The notes beneath the pieces were generated by a model that saw only the letters and a program-made list of their open reading frames with translations, searched no databases and had not been told where the DNA came from. From positions 1 through 47,857 of the forward strand of contig JASHQM010000065.1 of assembly GCA_030039165.1 (NCBI GenBank): a DNA stretch of 47,857 nt, read 5' to 3'. This DNA is from Candidatus Sulfotelmatobacter sp. Its GTDB lineage: Bacteria > Acidobacteriota > Terriglobia > Terriglobales > Acidobacteriaceae. Positions within the stretch are counted from its first letter, which is position 1. Each line of letters starts with the position of its first letter. Positions 1-7,792 of the stretch are shown piece by piece. A program made the translations under genes and the position numbers.

Positions 1-1
1 G

Positions 2-214
2 CGCGGAGATTACGTAAAAGTCGAATTTGAAGGCAAGAACGGAATGCCGGGTGAGTGGATGTGGGTCCGCGTGGATCGGAGCGATGATGGGAAACAATTG
101 TTGTTCGGCACTCTCGATAATGAACCATTGAACAACTACGCTGGCAAGGTGGAGCTTGGATCCGCACTTGCGATCAGCTACAGTCAAGTCCGAGAGCATC
201 GTAAGGCTGTTTAG
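2..214 (+). CDS. C-terminal part of a DUF2314-like protein
   Basis: The open frame enters from the left edge and stops at TAG 212-214, giving the last 70 residues of a protein whose start lies outside the window. The visible part contains EWMWVRV, then GTLDNEPLNN, then a hydrophobic stretch ending in VREHRKAV. This order (an aromatic MW-V strand, an 'N-E-P' turn and a final beta strand before a basic end) resembles the small DUF2314 fold, whose function is unknown. There is no signal peptide or membrane segment in the visible part. It lies on the outer side of a tRNA-Ser-like scar at 475-494, so it may belong to an integrated element. The family call is by eye and moderate. Confidence 0.6.
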   Translation, partial: RGDYVKVEFEGKNGMPGEWMWVRVDRSDDGKQLLFGTLDNEPLNNYAGKVELGSALAISYSQVREHRKAV

Positions 215-474
215 AAATCCGGTGAATCCAGGTGCCGTCGTCAAATGCACGGGCATTGTCTGCCAACTAAGTCCATCTGCCTCAGTCCAATTAGCGATGC
301 GTTCAAATCCTGTCAGTCTTTTACACTTTTTACACAATTTCCTAATCTTTGGGGCTGCAGAGGGATGTACTCGCTTGAAATCGGTGGTGAAGAAATAACC
401 TACAAAATAGGCTTAAGTACTGCTCCCCGCAGATTTTCACAGTTTATCCGGCGGAGTTGAAACCTGGTCGATAA
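215..474. other. Gene-free stretch beside a putative attachment site
   Basis: I see no convincing gene here. Two short open frames exist but have no ribosome binding site and no recognisable composition. The stretch is more AT-rich than its surroundings near 305-345, where TTTTACAC occurs twice (319-326 and 328-335), 9 bp apart. It ends at a 20-nt sequence identical in form to a tRNA-Ser 3' end, so it may be the non-coding flank of an integrated element. Confidence 0.4.
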
Positions 475-494
475 GAATCCCTCCCTCTCCGCCA
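475..494 (+). repeat. tRNA-Ser 3'-end fragment, putative attachment-site scar
   Basis: The 20 nt GAATCCCTCCCTCTCCGCCA read as the end of a tRNA-Ser: end of the T-loop (GAAT), T-stem 3' strand CCCTC, acceptor 3' strand CCTCTCC, discriminator G and CCA. The rest of a tRNA is absent: upstream bases do not continue into a T-loop TTC or T-stem. Integrases that use tRNA genes as targets commonly leave such a 3' duplicate at the far end of the element, so this is probably one end of an integrated or formerly integrated element. The intact tRNA-Ser is not in the window. Confidence 0.55.
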
Positions 495-667
495 CGTTTT
501 CAACTACTTCCATAGACTGCGATCCGCTCTGCAATCCGTTAGTCTAGTTCAGGCTGTGCCAGTGCCAGCGCCCCCACCTTTTTCATCTGCTGATCAGCAA
601 GCCGGAGCCGGAGCGCCCGCGACACTCGTCTTTCGGCCACTGACCCTTGCGGCTGCGAGAGCCTAAG

Positions 668-1411
668 TCAGAAACTTCTCAAATCTGCCGCCATCCAGGC
701 AGCCCCTGTAACCAGGAAGGTCAGCACGCACTCGGACCAATCGAAATGCGCCTCTGGATGAGCGCGCAAGTGCGGAACCCACACCAGTACGCCAAACATT
801 GCTAGCATGAGCGCCATCAGGCGCATCGCAAGCCGCGCCTGGCGATTGATGAGAATGGCAACGGCCGCGAGCGCAAACGCGATCGTTGTGAGCATCGCCC
901 AAAACATCTGGCTGGGCGGAATCCACTTCGGAACCAGGTGAGCTGTCTCACGCAGAAGAAGTGCCTGACCCAGCGTAAAGGAAATGGCCGAGATGCCGAG
1001 TCCAACGCGTGCCACTCGGCCGACTACCAGCGCCCTGGCGGCATCCGCCTCGGTCGCAGCGTACAGCGCGACGGCCCCGCAGAATAACGAAAAGAACAGG
1101 AAGAAGCTCCCGCCGTATTTATCATAGATGTTTGCTGCGGCAACGATGTCAGGGACACAGGCCAGCGAGAAACACAAATAGACAACGCAAAGTACTGCCG
1201 AAGCCAGGCGCGCGGTGCGCGGATACAGCATCCCGATCCCGCCCGCAATTTGAGCGGCCATCAGACACTCGCCGATAATGGTTCCAAAAGGCAGGTTCCA
1301 GATGTGTTGCAGGTTTTGCCAGGTATCAGCATCGTGCCACTTCAGTGCGATCACGCCGAACAGCACTGCCGATGTGCCAAAGACGACCCGTCCGCGCAAC
1401 GCTGCCTTCAT
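668..1411 (-). CDS. DoxX-like multi-pass membrane protein
   Basis: A 247-residue, very hydrophobic protein with about seven membrane segments, among them residues 7-24, 42-60, 68-90, 100-118, 130-150, 170-187 and 193-212. The first half has the layout of DoxX/MauE-type membrane proteins: a helix, a short loop with W and D residues, then GECLMAAQIAGGIGML. The function of such proteins is generally not known, and no catalytic residues are evident. The start is the only ATG giving a natural first helix; no Shine-Dalgarno sequence is visible before it. It is divergent from the large kinase at 1515, with about 100 bp between. The family call is tentative; that it is a real membrane protein is more certain. 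Confidence 0.7.
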   Translation of the reverse strand: MKAALRGRVVFGTSAVLFGVIALKWHDADTWQNLQHIWNLPFGTIIGECLMAAQIAGGIGMLYPRTARLASAVLCVVYLCFSLACVPDIVAAANIYDKYGGSFFLFFSLFCGAVALYAATEADAARALVVGRVARVGLGISAISFTLGQALLLRETAHLVPKWIPPSQMFWAMLTTIAFALAAVAILINRQARLAMRLMALMLAMFGVLVWVPHLRAHPEAHFDWSECVLTFLVTGAAWMAADLRSF

Positions 1412-1497
1412 AAAGAGAAAATAACAGATAACCTAAGTCTTCAGTTTGCCGACAACGCACCCAGCATAGTCGGATGCGGGTTGACGTGCTGCGCGGC

Positions 1498-1503
1498 TAT
1501 AAT
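1498..1503 (+). promoter_or_regulatory. -10 box giving a (nearly) leaderless kinase mRNA
   Basis: A perfect TATAAT ends 11 nt before the ATG at 1515. Transcription would begin about 4-6 nt before the start codon, leaving no room for a ribosome binding site, and none is visible. A TTGACG at 1481-1486 is only 11 bp upstream, too close to act as a normal -35 element. Confidence 0.5.
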
Positions 1504-1514
1504 TACGCCCACGC

Positions 1515-4500
1515 ATGGGGTTCACGTCTGGCACGAAACTCGGAGCGTATGAAATCCAAGCGCCGCTCGGCGCCGGCGGCATGGGTGAGGTGTATCGCGC
1601 CACAGACACAAAACTTGGCCGCGACGTGGCGCTCAAGGTGCTGCCTGCCGAAGTGGCGCACGATGCCGAACGGTTAGCGCGTTTTCGCCGAGAAGCCAAG
1701 GTCCTGGCGCAACTCGATCATCCGAACATTGTCACTATCTACTCGGTGGAAGAATCCGACGCTGTTCACTTCCTGACGATGCAGCTCGTCGATGGTCAGG
1801 TATTGGACCGCTTGATCCCGCAAGAGGGCTTGCCGATAGAGCGAATCGTCGAGATTGGCAGTGCGCTGGCCGAGGCGCTCGCGGCGGCTCATGATAAAGG
1901 GATCGTCCATCGTGATCTGAAGCCCGCCAATGTGATGGTGAGCAACGAGGGCCGCGTCAAAGTGCTGGATTTCGGTTTGGCCAAAGAGGTTCGCGGGTCG
2001 AACCTCGGCGACGCCACTATGACCTCCGACAGCCGCACACAAGTGGGCGTGGTCATGGGGACACCAGCTTACATGTCGCCCGAGCAGACTTCCGGCCGGC
2101 CGCTCGACCATCGCACCGACATTTTCTCTCTAGGCGTGTTGCTGTACGAGATGGCAACCGGGCGTCGTCCGTTTGAAGGCACATCTTCGGCGGAGCTGGT
2201 TTCCGCCATTCTGCGCGACACGCCCTCCTCGGTGACCGACGCACGCCCTGAACTGCCCAGCGATCTGGATCGGATCGTGCGCCGATGTCTGGAGAAAGAT
2301 CCGCGGCACCGGATGCAGACGGCGCGTGACGTCAGCAACGAATTCCGCGATCTGGCGCGGCAAGCCTCGCAGAAGTCGTCTCCAGCCTCCGCAGCAACGC
2401 GTACCGCAAGAGCAAGAGATTCCGGATCCACTCGCACCGACGAAGGGTTTTGGGTCGCCGTATTGCCGTTCAAGTACACAGGAAGCAGCGCTGATCTGAA
2501 GGCTCTCGCCGAAGGCCTGACTGAAGAAGTAATCACGGGCCTTTCGCGTTTCTCTTACCTGCGAGTGATCGCGCGGGGATCGATCGCGAAATATTCCAGC
2601 GAGTCCGGCGACCTTCGCGCCATCGGCAAAGAACTGGGCGCACGCTATGTCATGGAAGCAAGCCTTCGGCAGGCCGGAAGCAAGCTGCGGCTGGCTGTGC
2701 AACTGGTCGATACCGTTTGCGGCGCCCATCTCTGGGCAGAAACGTATGAGCATGCCTTCACTTCCGAGTCAGTTTTCGAAGTGCAGGACGATCTTGTTCC
2801 TCGCATCGTTGGCACCGTCGCTGATCAATACGGAGTTCTGCCGCGCAGCATGAGCGAAGTACTGCGCAGCAAAAGCGAAGATGCGCTGACTCCTCACGAG
2901 GCCGTGCTGCGCACGTTCAGTTACTTCACCCGCATCACGCCCGAGGAACATGCCGTAGTCAGAAGAATTCTCGAGCGCGCCGTCCGCGAAGCTCCCGACC
3001 ATGCCGATAGTTGGGCGATGCTCTCCATGATTTACCGCGGCGAGTTCGCCCAGGGATACAATGCCGGGCCGAATCCGCTGAATCGGGCTCTGGCGGCGGC
3101 GCAACGCGCCGTCGATCTTGCCCCTGCACACCCCCTCGGTTACTACTCTCTGGCGGCAGTGCATTTCTTCCGCAAAGAAAAAGTTCCCTTTCGTGTTGCG
3201 GCCGAGCGCGCACTGTCGCTCAACCCGCTTGACGCCTCGGTGAAAGCTTACATGGGGCTGCTGATCTCGGCTGCGGGCGAGTGGGACCGCGGCTGCCAGA
3301 TGGTTGAAGCAGCCATGCGGCTGAATCCTAACTGCCCGGGATATTTTTATTCCGCCGTATGCTGCAATGCCTACCGGCAGGGCAGGTACGAGGAAGCGCT
3401 GGAGGCCGTGGCGCGCGCCAACATGCCCAACTATTTCCACTTTCCCGCGATTCGTGCGGCGATCCTCGGTCAGCTCGGCCGCCACGATGAAGCGCGGAAA
3501 GCCGTACAGGATCTGCTCGCCCTCCGCCCCGATTTCGGTGCGGCAGCGCGGCAGGAGTATGCGAAGTGGTATGACGCCGAACTGGTCGAGAACATGATCG
3601 ACGGCTTGCGCAAGGCGGGGCTGGAGATTCCGGACGAGAGGGCATTTTCAGTCTTGACCTCAGGAGCTTCCGGTTCGAAAGCAAAACCAGACTCTGGAGC
3701 AACCCGCGCTTCCGTTCCAGAAGACGAAGGCTTCCGGGTGGCCGTGCTGCCGTTCAAATACACGGGCAGCGACACCGACCTGAAAGCCCTTGCTGAAGGA
3801 TTGTCAGAAGAAGTAGTCACGGGATTATCGCGCTTCTCCTTCGTGCGCGTGATCTCGCACGGTTCAACCGCAAAGTATGCCGGGGAGTCCGGCGAGGTGG
3901 GCGTCGGGAAGGAACTGGGCGCGCGTTACGTGATGGAGGGCAGCATTCGTCAGGCGGGATCAACTCTGCGGATTACCGTGCAACTTGTCGACGCGCTCTC
4001 CGGCACCCACCTCTGGGCTGAGACCTATGAGCGCACTTTCCGCGCGGAGGATCTCTTCGCGCTGCAGGATGATCTGGTTCCTCGCATCGTTTCCACTGTC
4101 GCTGATACCTACGGCGTTTTGCCGCGCACTCTGAGCCAGGCCGTAAGTGGCAAAAATCTTTCCGATCTGACCCCGTATGAGGCATTGTTGCGGACTTTGA
4201 CTTATGCCGAGCGCATCAGCGCCGAGGAACATGCCATCGCGCGGGATGCAGCCGAACACTCCGTCAAGTTGGCTCCGAATTACTCGAAGGCCTGGGCGGT
4301 GCTTGCGAGTGTCTACACGGCGGAATATGCACATTTTTTGAACCCGCGGCCGCAACCGCTGGAACGCGCGCTCAAAGCCGCTCAGCGCGCCGTGGAGCTC
4401 GAGCCTTCCTATGCCGGCGCGCACGCCGCGCTGGCCCTCGTGCTGTTCTATCGGAAACAATTCCAGGCGTTCCGAATTGCCGCGGAGCAGGCGTTGGAAC

Positions 4501-6350
4501 TCAATCCGTATGCTGCCGGGGAAGGCGCAGTCCTGGGACTCTGCATTGCTTACTCCGGAGACTGGGAGCGCGGCCTCGCTGTCGTCGAGAAGGCCATGCA
4601 AATCAATCCCCGGCTTCCGGGCTGGGTCCGGTTCCCGGCGTTCTACGACGCATACCGGAAGCGGGACTACCAGAATGCGATACGGATCGGGCTGAAGTTC
4701 AATCTCCCCAACCACTCCAGTGCACACGCCGCAATGGCGGCGGCTTACGCCCAAGCCGGAGATCTTGCAGCGGCACAAAAATCATTGCAGGAATTGCGCC
4801 GGCTTATGCCCAGCACGGCGGAGGTCCTGGAGCGAATCGGCCGATGGCATCTACCGGACCTGGCTGATCACGTCATTGACGGATTACGCAAGGCGGGGAT
4901 GGAAATTCCAGAAGATCAGAATGAAGTCCAGAAGGAACCTAAGAAAGAGGAGCCGAAGCAAACTTCCAGTGGCTCCGTTTCTGCAGCTCAGTCGATCGCG
5001 GTTCTGCCTTTCGCCAACATGAGCGATGACAGGGAACAAGACTACTTCAGCGACGGCCTCGCCGAAGAGATTATCAACCTGCTGGCGCAGATTCCCGCGC
5101 TGAAAGTTATTGCCCGGACCTCGGCCTTCGCCTTCCGCGGCAAAGAGCAGGATATCCGTGGAATTGCAGAAACGCTGGGCGTCAGCACGGTTCTTGAAGG
5201 CAGCGTCCGCCGCTCAGGCAGTCGCGTTCGCGTGACCGCGCAGTTGATCAATGCGGCTGATGGATCGCACCTCTGGTCGGAGCGATATGACCGCGAGCTG
5301 AGCGATATCTTTGCTGTTCAGGATGAGATCTCGGCGGCGATCGCCAAAGCATTGCGGGTCAAGCTGTCGCGGGAAGCTGCGCCGCAGCGTTATACGCCGA
5401 AGCTCGAGGCCTATGAGGCCTATCTGAAGGGCAGGCAGCAACAGGTCAAAGTCACACCGGAGTCGCTCGAACTGTCCCGCCGATACTATGAACAGGCGAT
5501 CGAACTCGATCCGAATTTTGGCATGGCCCATATCGGACTGGCGAATTACTGGATGACCTTAACGCACTTCGGCCAGCATTCCGTCCAAGAGGGCGTGTCC
5601 GCAGCCCGGGCCGAAGTGCAGCGAGCATTACAAATTGATCCGTCCATTGCGGAAGGGCATGCGCTCTTGGGCTATCTTGCCGCCCTGTTTGATTCAGACT
5701 GGGCCACAGCCGAGAGGCACTTTGATTTTCCCCTGGCGAAGCAGGCAAGTTTTGAGCTTGTCCGGCCCATGTATAGCGGGGTCCTATATTTGCGTGGAAA
5801 TGCGGAAGAGGCGATCAAACTGGCGGAGCGCGCCATTGAAGAGGATCCGCTCGACGTATGGGCCCACATGAATCTGCATGCTTACCTACAGGCAGCGGGC
5901 CGCGACGATGAAGCGCTGGAGCAGCTAAAGAAAGTAGTGGAACTCGACCCGAATCAGGTTGTGGCTCTCGCGTCGATGGTAATGATCTACGCCGACAAGG
6001 GTGAGATCGCTCACGCCTTGAAGATTGCGCGGCGGGCCTACGCGGTTGGGCGGTGGTTCCCGGATACGATTGGCCTGCTCGCCGCACTCCTGCGGCGCAA
6101 CGGAGAAGAAGAGGAGTCAAGACCCATCGCAAAGGAGCTCGGTTCCGGAGAGGCGATCGGCGATGCTCGCGCCCATGCGCTTTTTCATCTGATCTGCGGT
6201 GAAATCGACCAGGGAGCCGATTGGGTCGAAAAAGCGATCGAACAAGGCGATTCGTCGATGAGGTTCTATCTCGGCTTTGTGATCTGCAAAGGGCTGCGCG
6301 CCAGCCATCGCTGGCCAAAAATCGCGAAGATGGTCAATCTTCCGGCCTGA
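1515..6350 (+). CDS. Giant Ser/Thr protein kinase with three TolB-like/TPR modules
   Basis: A 1611-residue Hanks-type protein kinase. The kinase domain occupies about residues 10-275: glycine loop GAGGMG (19-24), ATP-anchoring K41, catalytic D134 in HRDLKPAN, metal-binding D152 of DFG, and GTPAYMSPEQ in the activation segment. All catalytic residues are present, so it should be active. Three modules follow, starting near residues 312, 740 and 1161. Each opens with a (V/I)AVLPF strand and a TolB/FlgO-like alpha/beta domain (E-G-L-x-E-E motif, ending in HLW(A/S)E-Y) and continues into TPR-like helices. Modules 1 and 2 are clear tandem copies ending in IDGLRKAG(L/M)EIP; module 3 is diverged. No membrane segment is visible, so it is probably cytoplasmic. 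In related proteins the TPR part is thought to bind partners; the input signal and targets are unknown. The start is fixed by the kinase N-terminus GTKLGAYEI; the mRNA seems nearly leaderless. Confidence 0.95.
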   Translation: MGFTSGTKLGAYEIQAPLGAGGMGEVYRATDTKLGRDVALKVLPAEVAHDAERLARFRREAKVLAQLDHPNIVTIYSVEESDAVHFLTMQLVDGQVLDRLIPQEGLPIERIVEIGSALAEALAAAHDKGIVHRDLKPANVMVSNEGRVKVLDFGLAKEVRGSNLGDATMTSDSRTQVGVVMGTPAYMSPEQTSGRPLDHRTDIFSLGVLLYEMATGRRPFEGTSSAELVSAILRDTPSSVTDARPELPSDLDRIVRRCLEKDPRHRMQTARDVSNEFRDLARQASQKSSPASAATRTARARDSGSTRTDEGFWVAVLPFKYTGSSADLKALAEGLTEEVITGLSRFSYLRVIARGSIAKYSSESGDLRAIGKELGARYVMEASLRQAGSKLRLAVQLVDTVCGAHLWAETYEHAFTSESVFEVQDDLVPRIVGTVADQYGVLPRSMSEVLRSKSEDALTPHEAVLRTFSYFTRITPEEHAVVRRILERAVREAPDHADSWAMLSMIYRGEFAQGYNAGPNPLNRALAAAQRAVDLAPAHPLGYYSLAAVHFFRKEKVPFRVAAERALSLNPLDASVKAYMGLLISAAGEWDRGCQMVEAAMRLNPNCPGYFYSAVCCNAYRQGRYEEALEAVARANMPNYFHFPAIRAAILGQLGRHDEARKAVQDLLALRPDFGAAARQEYAKWYDAELVENMIDGLRKAGLEIPDERAFSVLTSGASGSKAKPDSGATRASVPEDEGFRVAVLPFKYTGSDTDLKALAEGLSEEVVTGLSRFSFVRVISHGSTAKYAGESGEVGVGKELGARYVMEGSIRQAGSTLRITVQLVDALSGTHLWAETYERTFRAEDLFALQDDLVPRIVSTVADTYGVLPRTLSQAVSGKNLSDLTPYEALLRTLTYAERISAEEHAIARDAAEHSVKLAPNYSKAWAVLASVYTAEYAHFLNPRPQPLERALKAAQRAVELEPSYAGAHAALALVLFYRKQFQAFRIAAEQALELNPYAAGEGAVLGLCIAYSGDWERGLAVVEKAMQINPRLPGWVRFPAFYDAYRKRDYQNAIRIGLKFNLPNHSSAHAAMAAAYAQAGDLAAAQKSLQELRRLMPSTAEVLERIGRWHLPDLADHVIDGLRKAGMEIPEDQNEVQKEPKKEEPKQTSSGSVSAAQSIAVLPFANMSDDREQDYFSDGLAEEIINLLAQIPALKVIARTSAFAFRGKEQDIRGIAETLGVSTVLEGSVRRSGSRVRVTAQLINAADGSHLWSERYDRELSDIFAVQDEISAAIAKALRVKLSREAAPQRYTPKLEAYEAYLKGRQQQVKVTPESLELSRRYYEQAIELDPNFGMAHIGLANYWMTLTHFGQHSVQEGVSAARAEVQRALQIDPSIAEGHALLGYLAALFDSDWATAERHFDFPLAKQASFELVRPMYSGVLYLRGNAEEAIKLAERAIEEDPLDVWAHMNLHAYLQAAGRDDEALEQLKKVVELDPNQVVALASMVMIYADKGEIAHALKIARRAYAVGRWFPDTIGLLAALLRRNGEEEESRPIAKELGSGEAIGDARAHALFHLICGEIDQGADWVEKAIEQGDSSMRFYLGFVICKGLRASHRWPKIAKMVNLPA

Positions 6351-6472
6351 ACCACCAATCAGTAAGCGATCTTAACCTCGGCTCGATGGGGTGGTACTGC
6401 GCTCTGGCTGGTCTCGCGGACAAGTCGCTTGCCCTTTGATCGCCCGGGGTTACATACTCCAAGCTGGGAAAT

Positions 6473-7597
6473 ATGTTGAATCTACGTCCAATTGTTAGCC
6501 TTGCACTGCTAGCGCTCACGGCGTTTTCGTTGGCACAGAAAAAAGAAAGTGAAACCGTCGTTCATCCTGTCGGTTTCAGTCTCCGCCAATTCGCAGCGCC
6601 CCCGGACTACAACTGGCGTGGCTCTGACGATCGAAGGCTGAGCGGAATTGTGTGGTATCCCGCTGACGTCAGCCTCGGCGAGGAGAAGGAGCAATACATC
6701 GGACCTCCCGATTCACCCTTGTCATACGCGGGCCCCGCCGCCAGGGAGGCTACACTCGCCCCATCATTCGCAAGATTTCCGCTGATTGCGCTTTCGCACG
6801 GCACGGGCGGCAGCGCCATGCAGATGGCATGGTTGGGCACCTACCTCGCGGCGCGTGGTTACATTGTTGTGGCGGTGAACCATCCGGGCAATAACGCAGT
6901 CACCGGATACACCACTCAGGGCTTCATCGAGGGTTGGGAGCGGGCAAGGGACATCAGCATAGCGATTACCGATCTGCTTGCGGATTCGCGATTTGGGAGC
7001 AAAATCGACCCAGATCGCGTTGGCGCCGCAGGTTTCTCGTATGGCGGATACACCATGATCGAACTGGCCGGTGCGACTACCGACTGGAATCGGATACTGA
7101 CCTGGTGCAACCAACAGCAGAAGGGCGGGTGTGATCCTCCTGAGATGCCGAACTTGATGGAGAAGTTTAAGGCCATCAAGCAGCAGCCCGATGTGCAACA
7201 GGCTTTGCAGCATGCCGGGGATTCTTATCGCGATGCGCGCATCCGGGCCGTGTTTGCGATCGCTCCAGCCGTCGCTCGCGCGTTCACGCGGGAAAGTTTG
7301 CAGAGGATTACGCTTCCTGTGGAAATTGTCGCTGGTGACGACGATCATATTGCTCCGCCCACAGAAAACGCGGAGTTTTTCGCGTCCAACATCCCGGGCG
7401 CGAAACTCACAATCCTTCCGGGTGGCATCGGCCATTACACCTTCCTCGATGTCGGCACTGAGGCCGGAAAAAAGCAGTTTCCACAACTTTTCGTGGATAA
7501 CCCCGGCGTCAATCGCGAAGCCGTGCACAACCAGGTCGGCCAGATGGCCGCCGAATTCTTCGATAAGGAACTCGTGCCGGTGAAGAAGAAGAGATGA
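6473..7597 (+). CDS. Secreted alpha/beta hydrolase (dienelactone/PAF-acetylhydrolase type)
   Basis: A 374-residue protein with an N-terminal signal peptide (about residues 1-22, cut after SLAQ). The alpha/beta-hydrolase signs are LSHGTGG (oxyanion-side HG turn), the nucleophile elbow GFSYGG with Ser189, an acidic stretch VAGDDDHIAPP carrying the likely Asp, and GIGHYTF with the likely His. Size and the HGTGG plus elbow arrangement fit the secreted dienelactone-hydrolase/platelet-activating-factor-acetylhydrolase-like family that cleaves esters; the substrate cannot be told. Two cysteines (WCNQQQKGGC) between elbow and acid could form a disulfide in the periplasm. It stands alone between the kinase and an antiporter and probably has its own promoter. 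Confidence 0.88.
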   Translation: MLNLRPIVSLALLALTAFSLAQKKESETVVHPVGFSLRQFAAPPDYNWRGSDDRRLSGIVWYPADVSLGEEKEQYIGPPDSPLSYAGPAAREATLAPSFARFPLIALSHGTGGSAMQMAWLGTYLAARGYIVVAVNHPGNNAVTGYTTQGFIEGWERARDISIAITDLLADSRFGSKIDPDRVGAAGFSYGGYTMIELAGATTDWNRILTWCNQQQKGGCDPPEMPNLMEKFKAIKQQPDVQQALQHAGDSYRDARIRAVFAIAPAVARAFTRESLQRITLPVEIVAGDDDHIAPPTENAEFFASNIPGAKLTILPGGIGHYTFLDVGTEAGKKQFPQLFVDNPGVNREAVHNQVGQMAAEFFDKELVPVKKKR

Positions 7598-7743
7598 TGT
7601 AGCGAGGCGATAGGAGTTAAAGCCCTCCGTTCCGGTTGCCTTGTGGTACCTGCGGCAATTCAAAGGCTGGGCCACCCGCCCTGTAATGTTATGAGTGCCC
7701 GAGACCAACTTCGAAGTGGTGAATCCCGCTTCCCGTTGATTCA

Positions 7744-7772
7744 TTGACTACGACTTGGATGCGACGTAAGAT
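7744..7772 (+). promoter_or_regulatory. Sigma-70-type promoter of the antiporter gene
   Basis: TTGACT (7744-7749), a 17-bp spacer and TAAGAT (7767-7772) lie 20 bp before the ATG at 7793. Five of six -35 bases and four of six -10 bases match consensus with ideal spacing. Transcription would begin near 7779, giving a leader of about 14 nt. Confidence 0.5.
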
Positions 7773-7792
7773 GCGCAATCAACTCCGCGTTC

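Noticed and set aside
1481..1503. TTGACG plus TATAAT as a complete promoter of the kinase
   Set aside because: The spacer is only 11 bp, against 16-18 for sigma-70 promoters. Only the -10 box was kept.
3960..4778. Long antisense open frame (272 codons) inside the giant kinase gene
   Set aside because: It lies wholly opposite a well supported coding region, has a His/Arg/Gly-rich composition, no ribosome site and no family pattern. It is a shadow of GC-rich codon use.
6764..7744. Antisense open frame (326 codons) opposite the alpha/beta hydrolase
   Set aside because: The sense gene has an intact catalytic triad and signal peptide; the antisense protein shows no recognisable motif.
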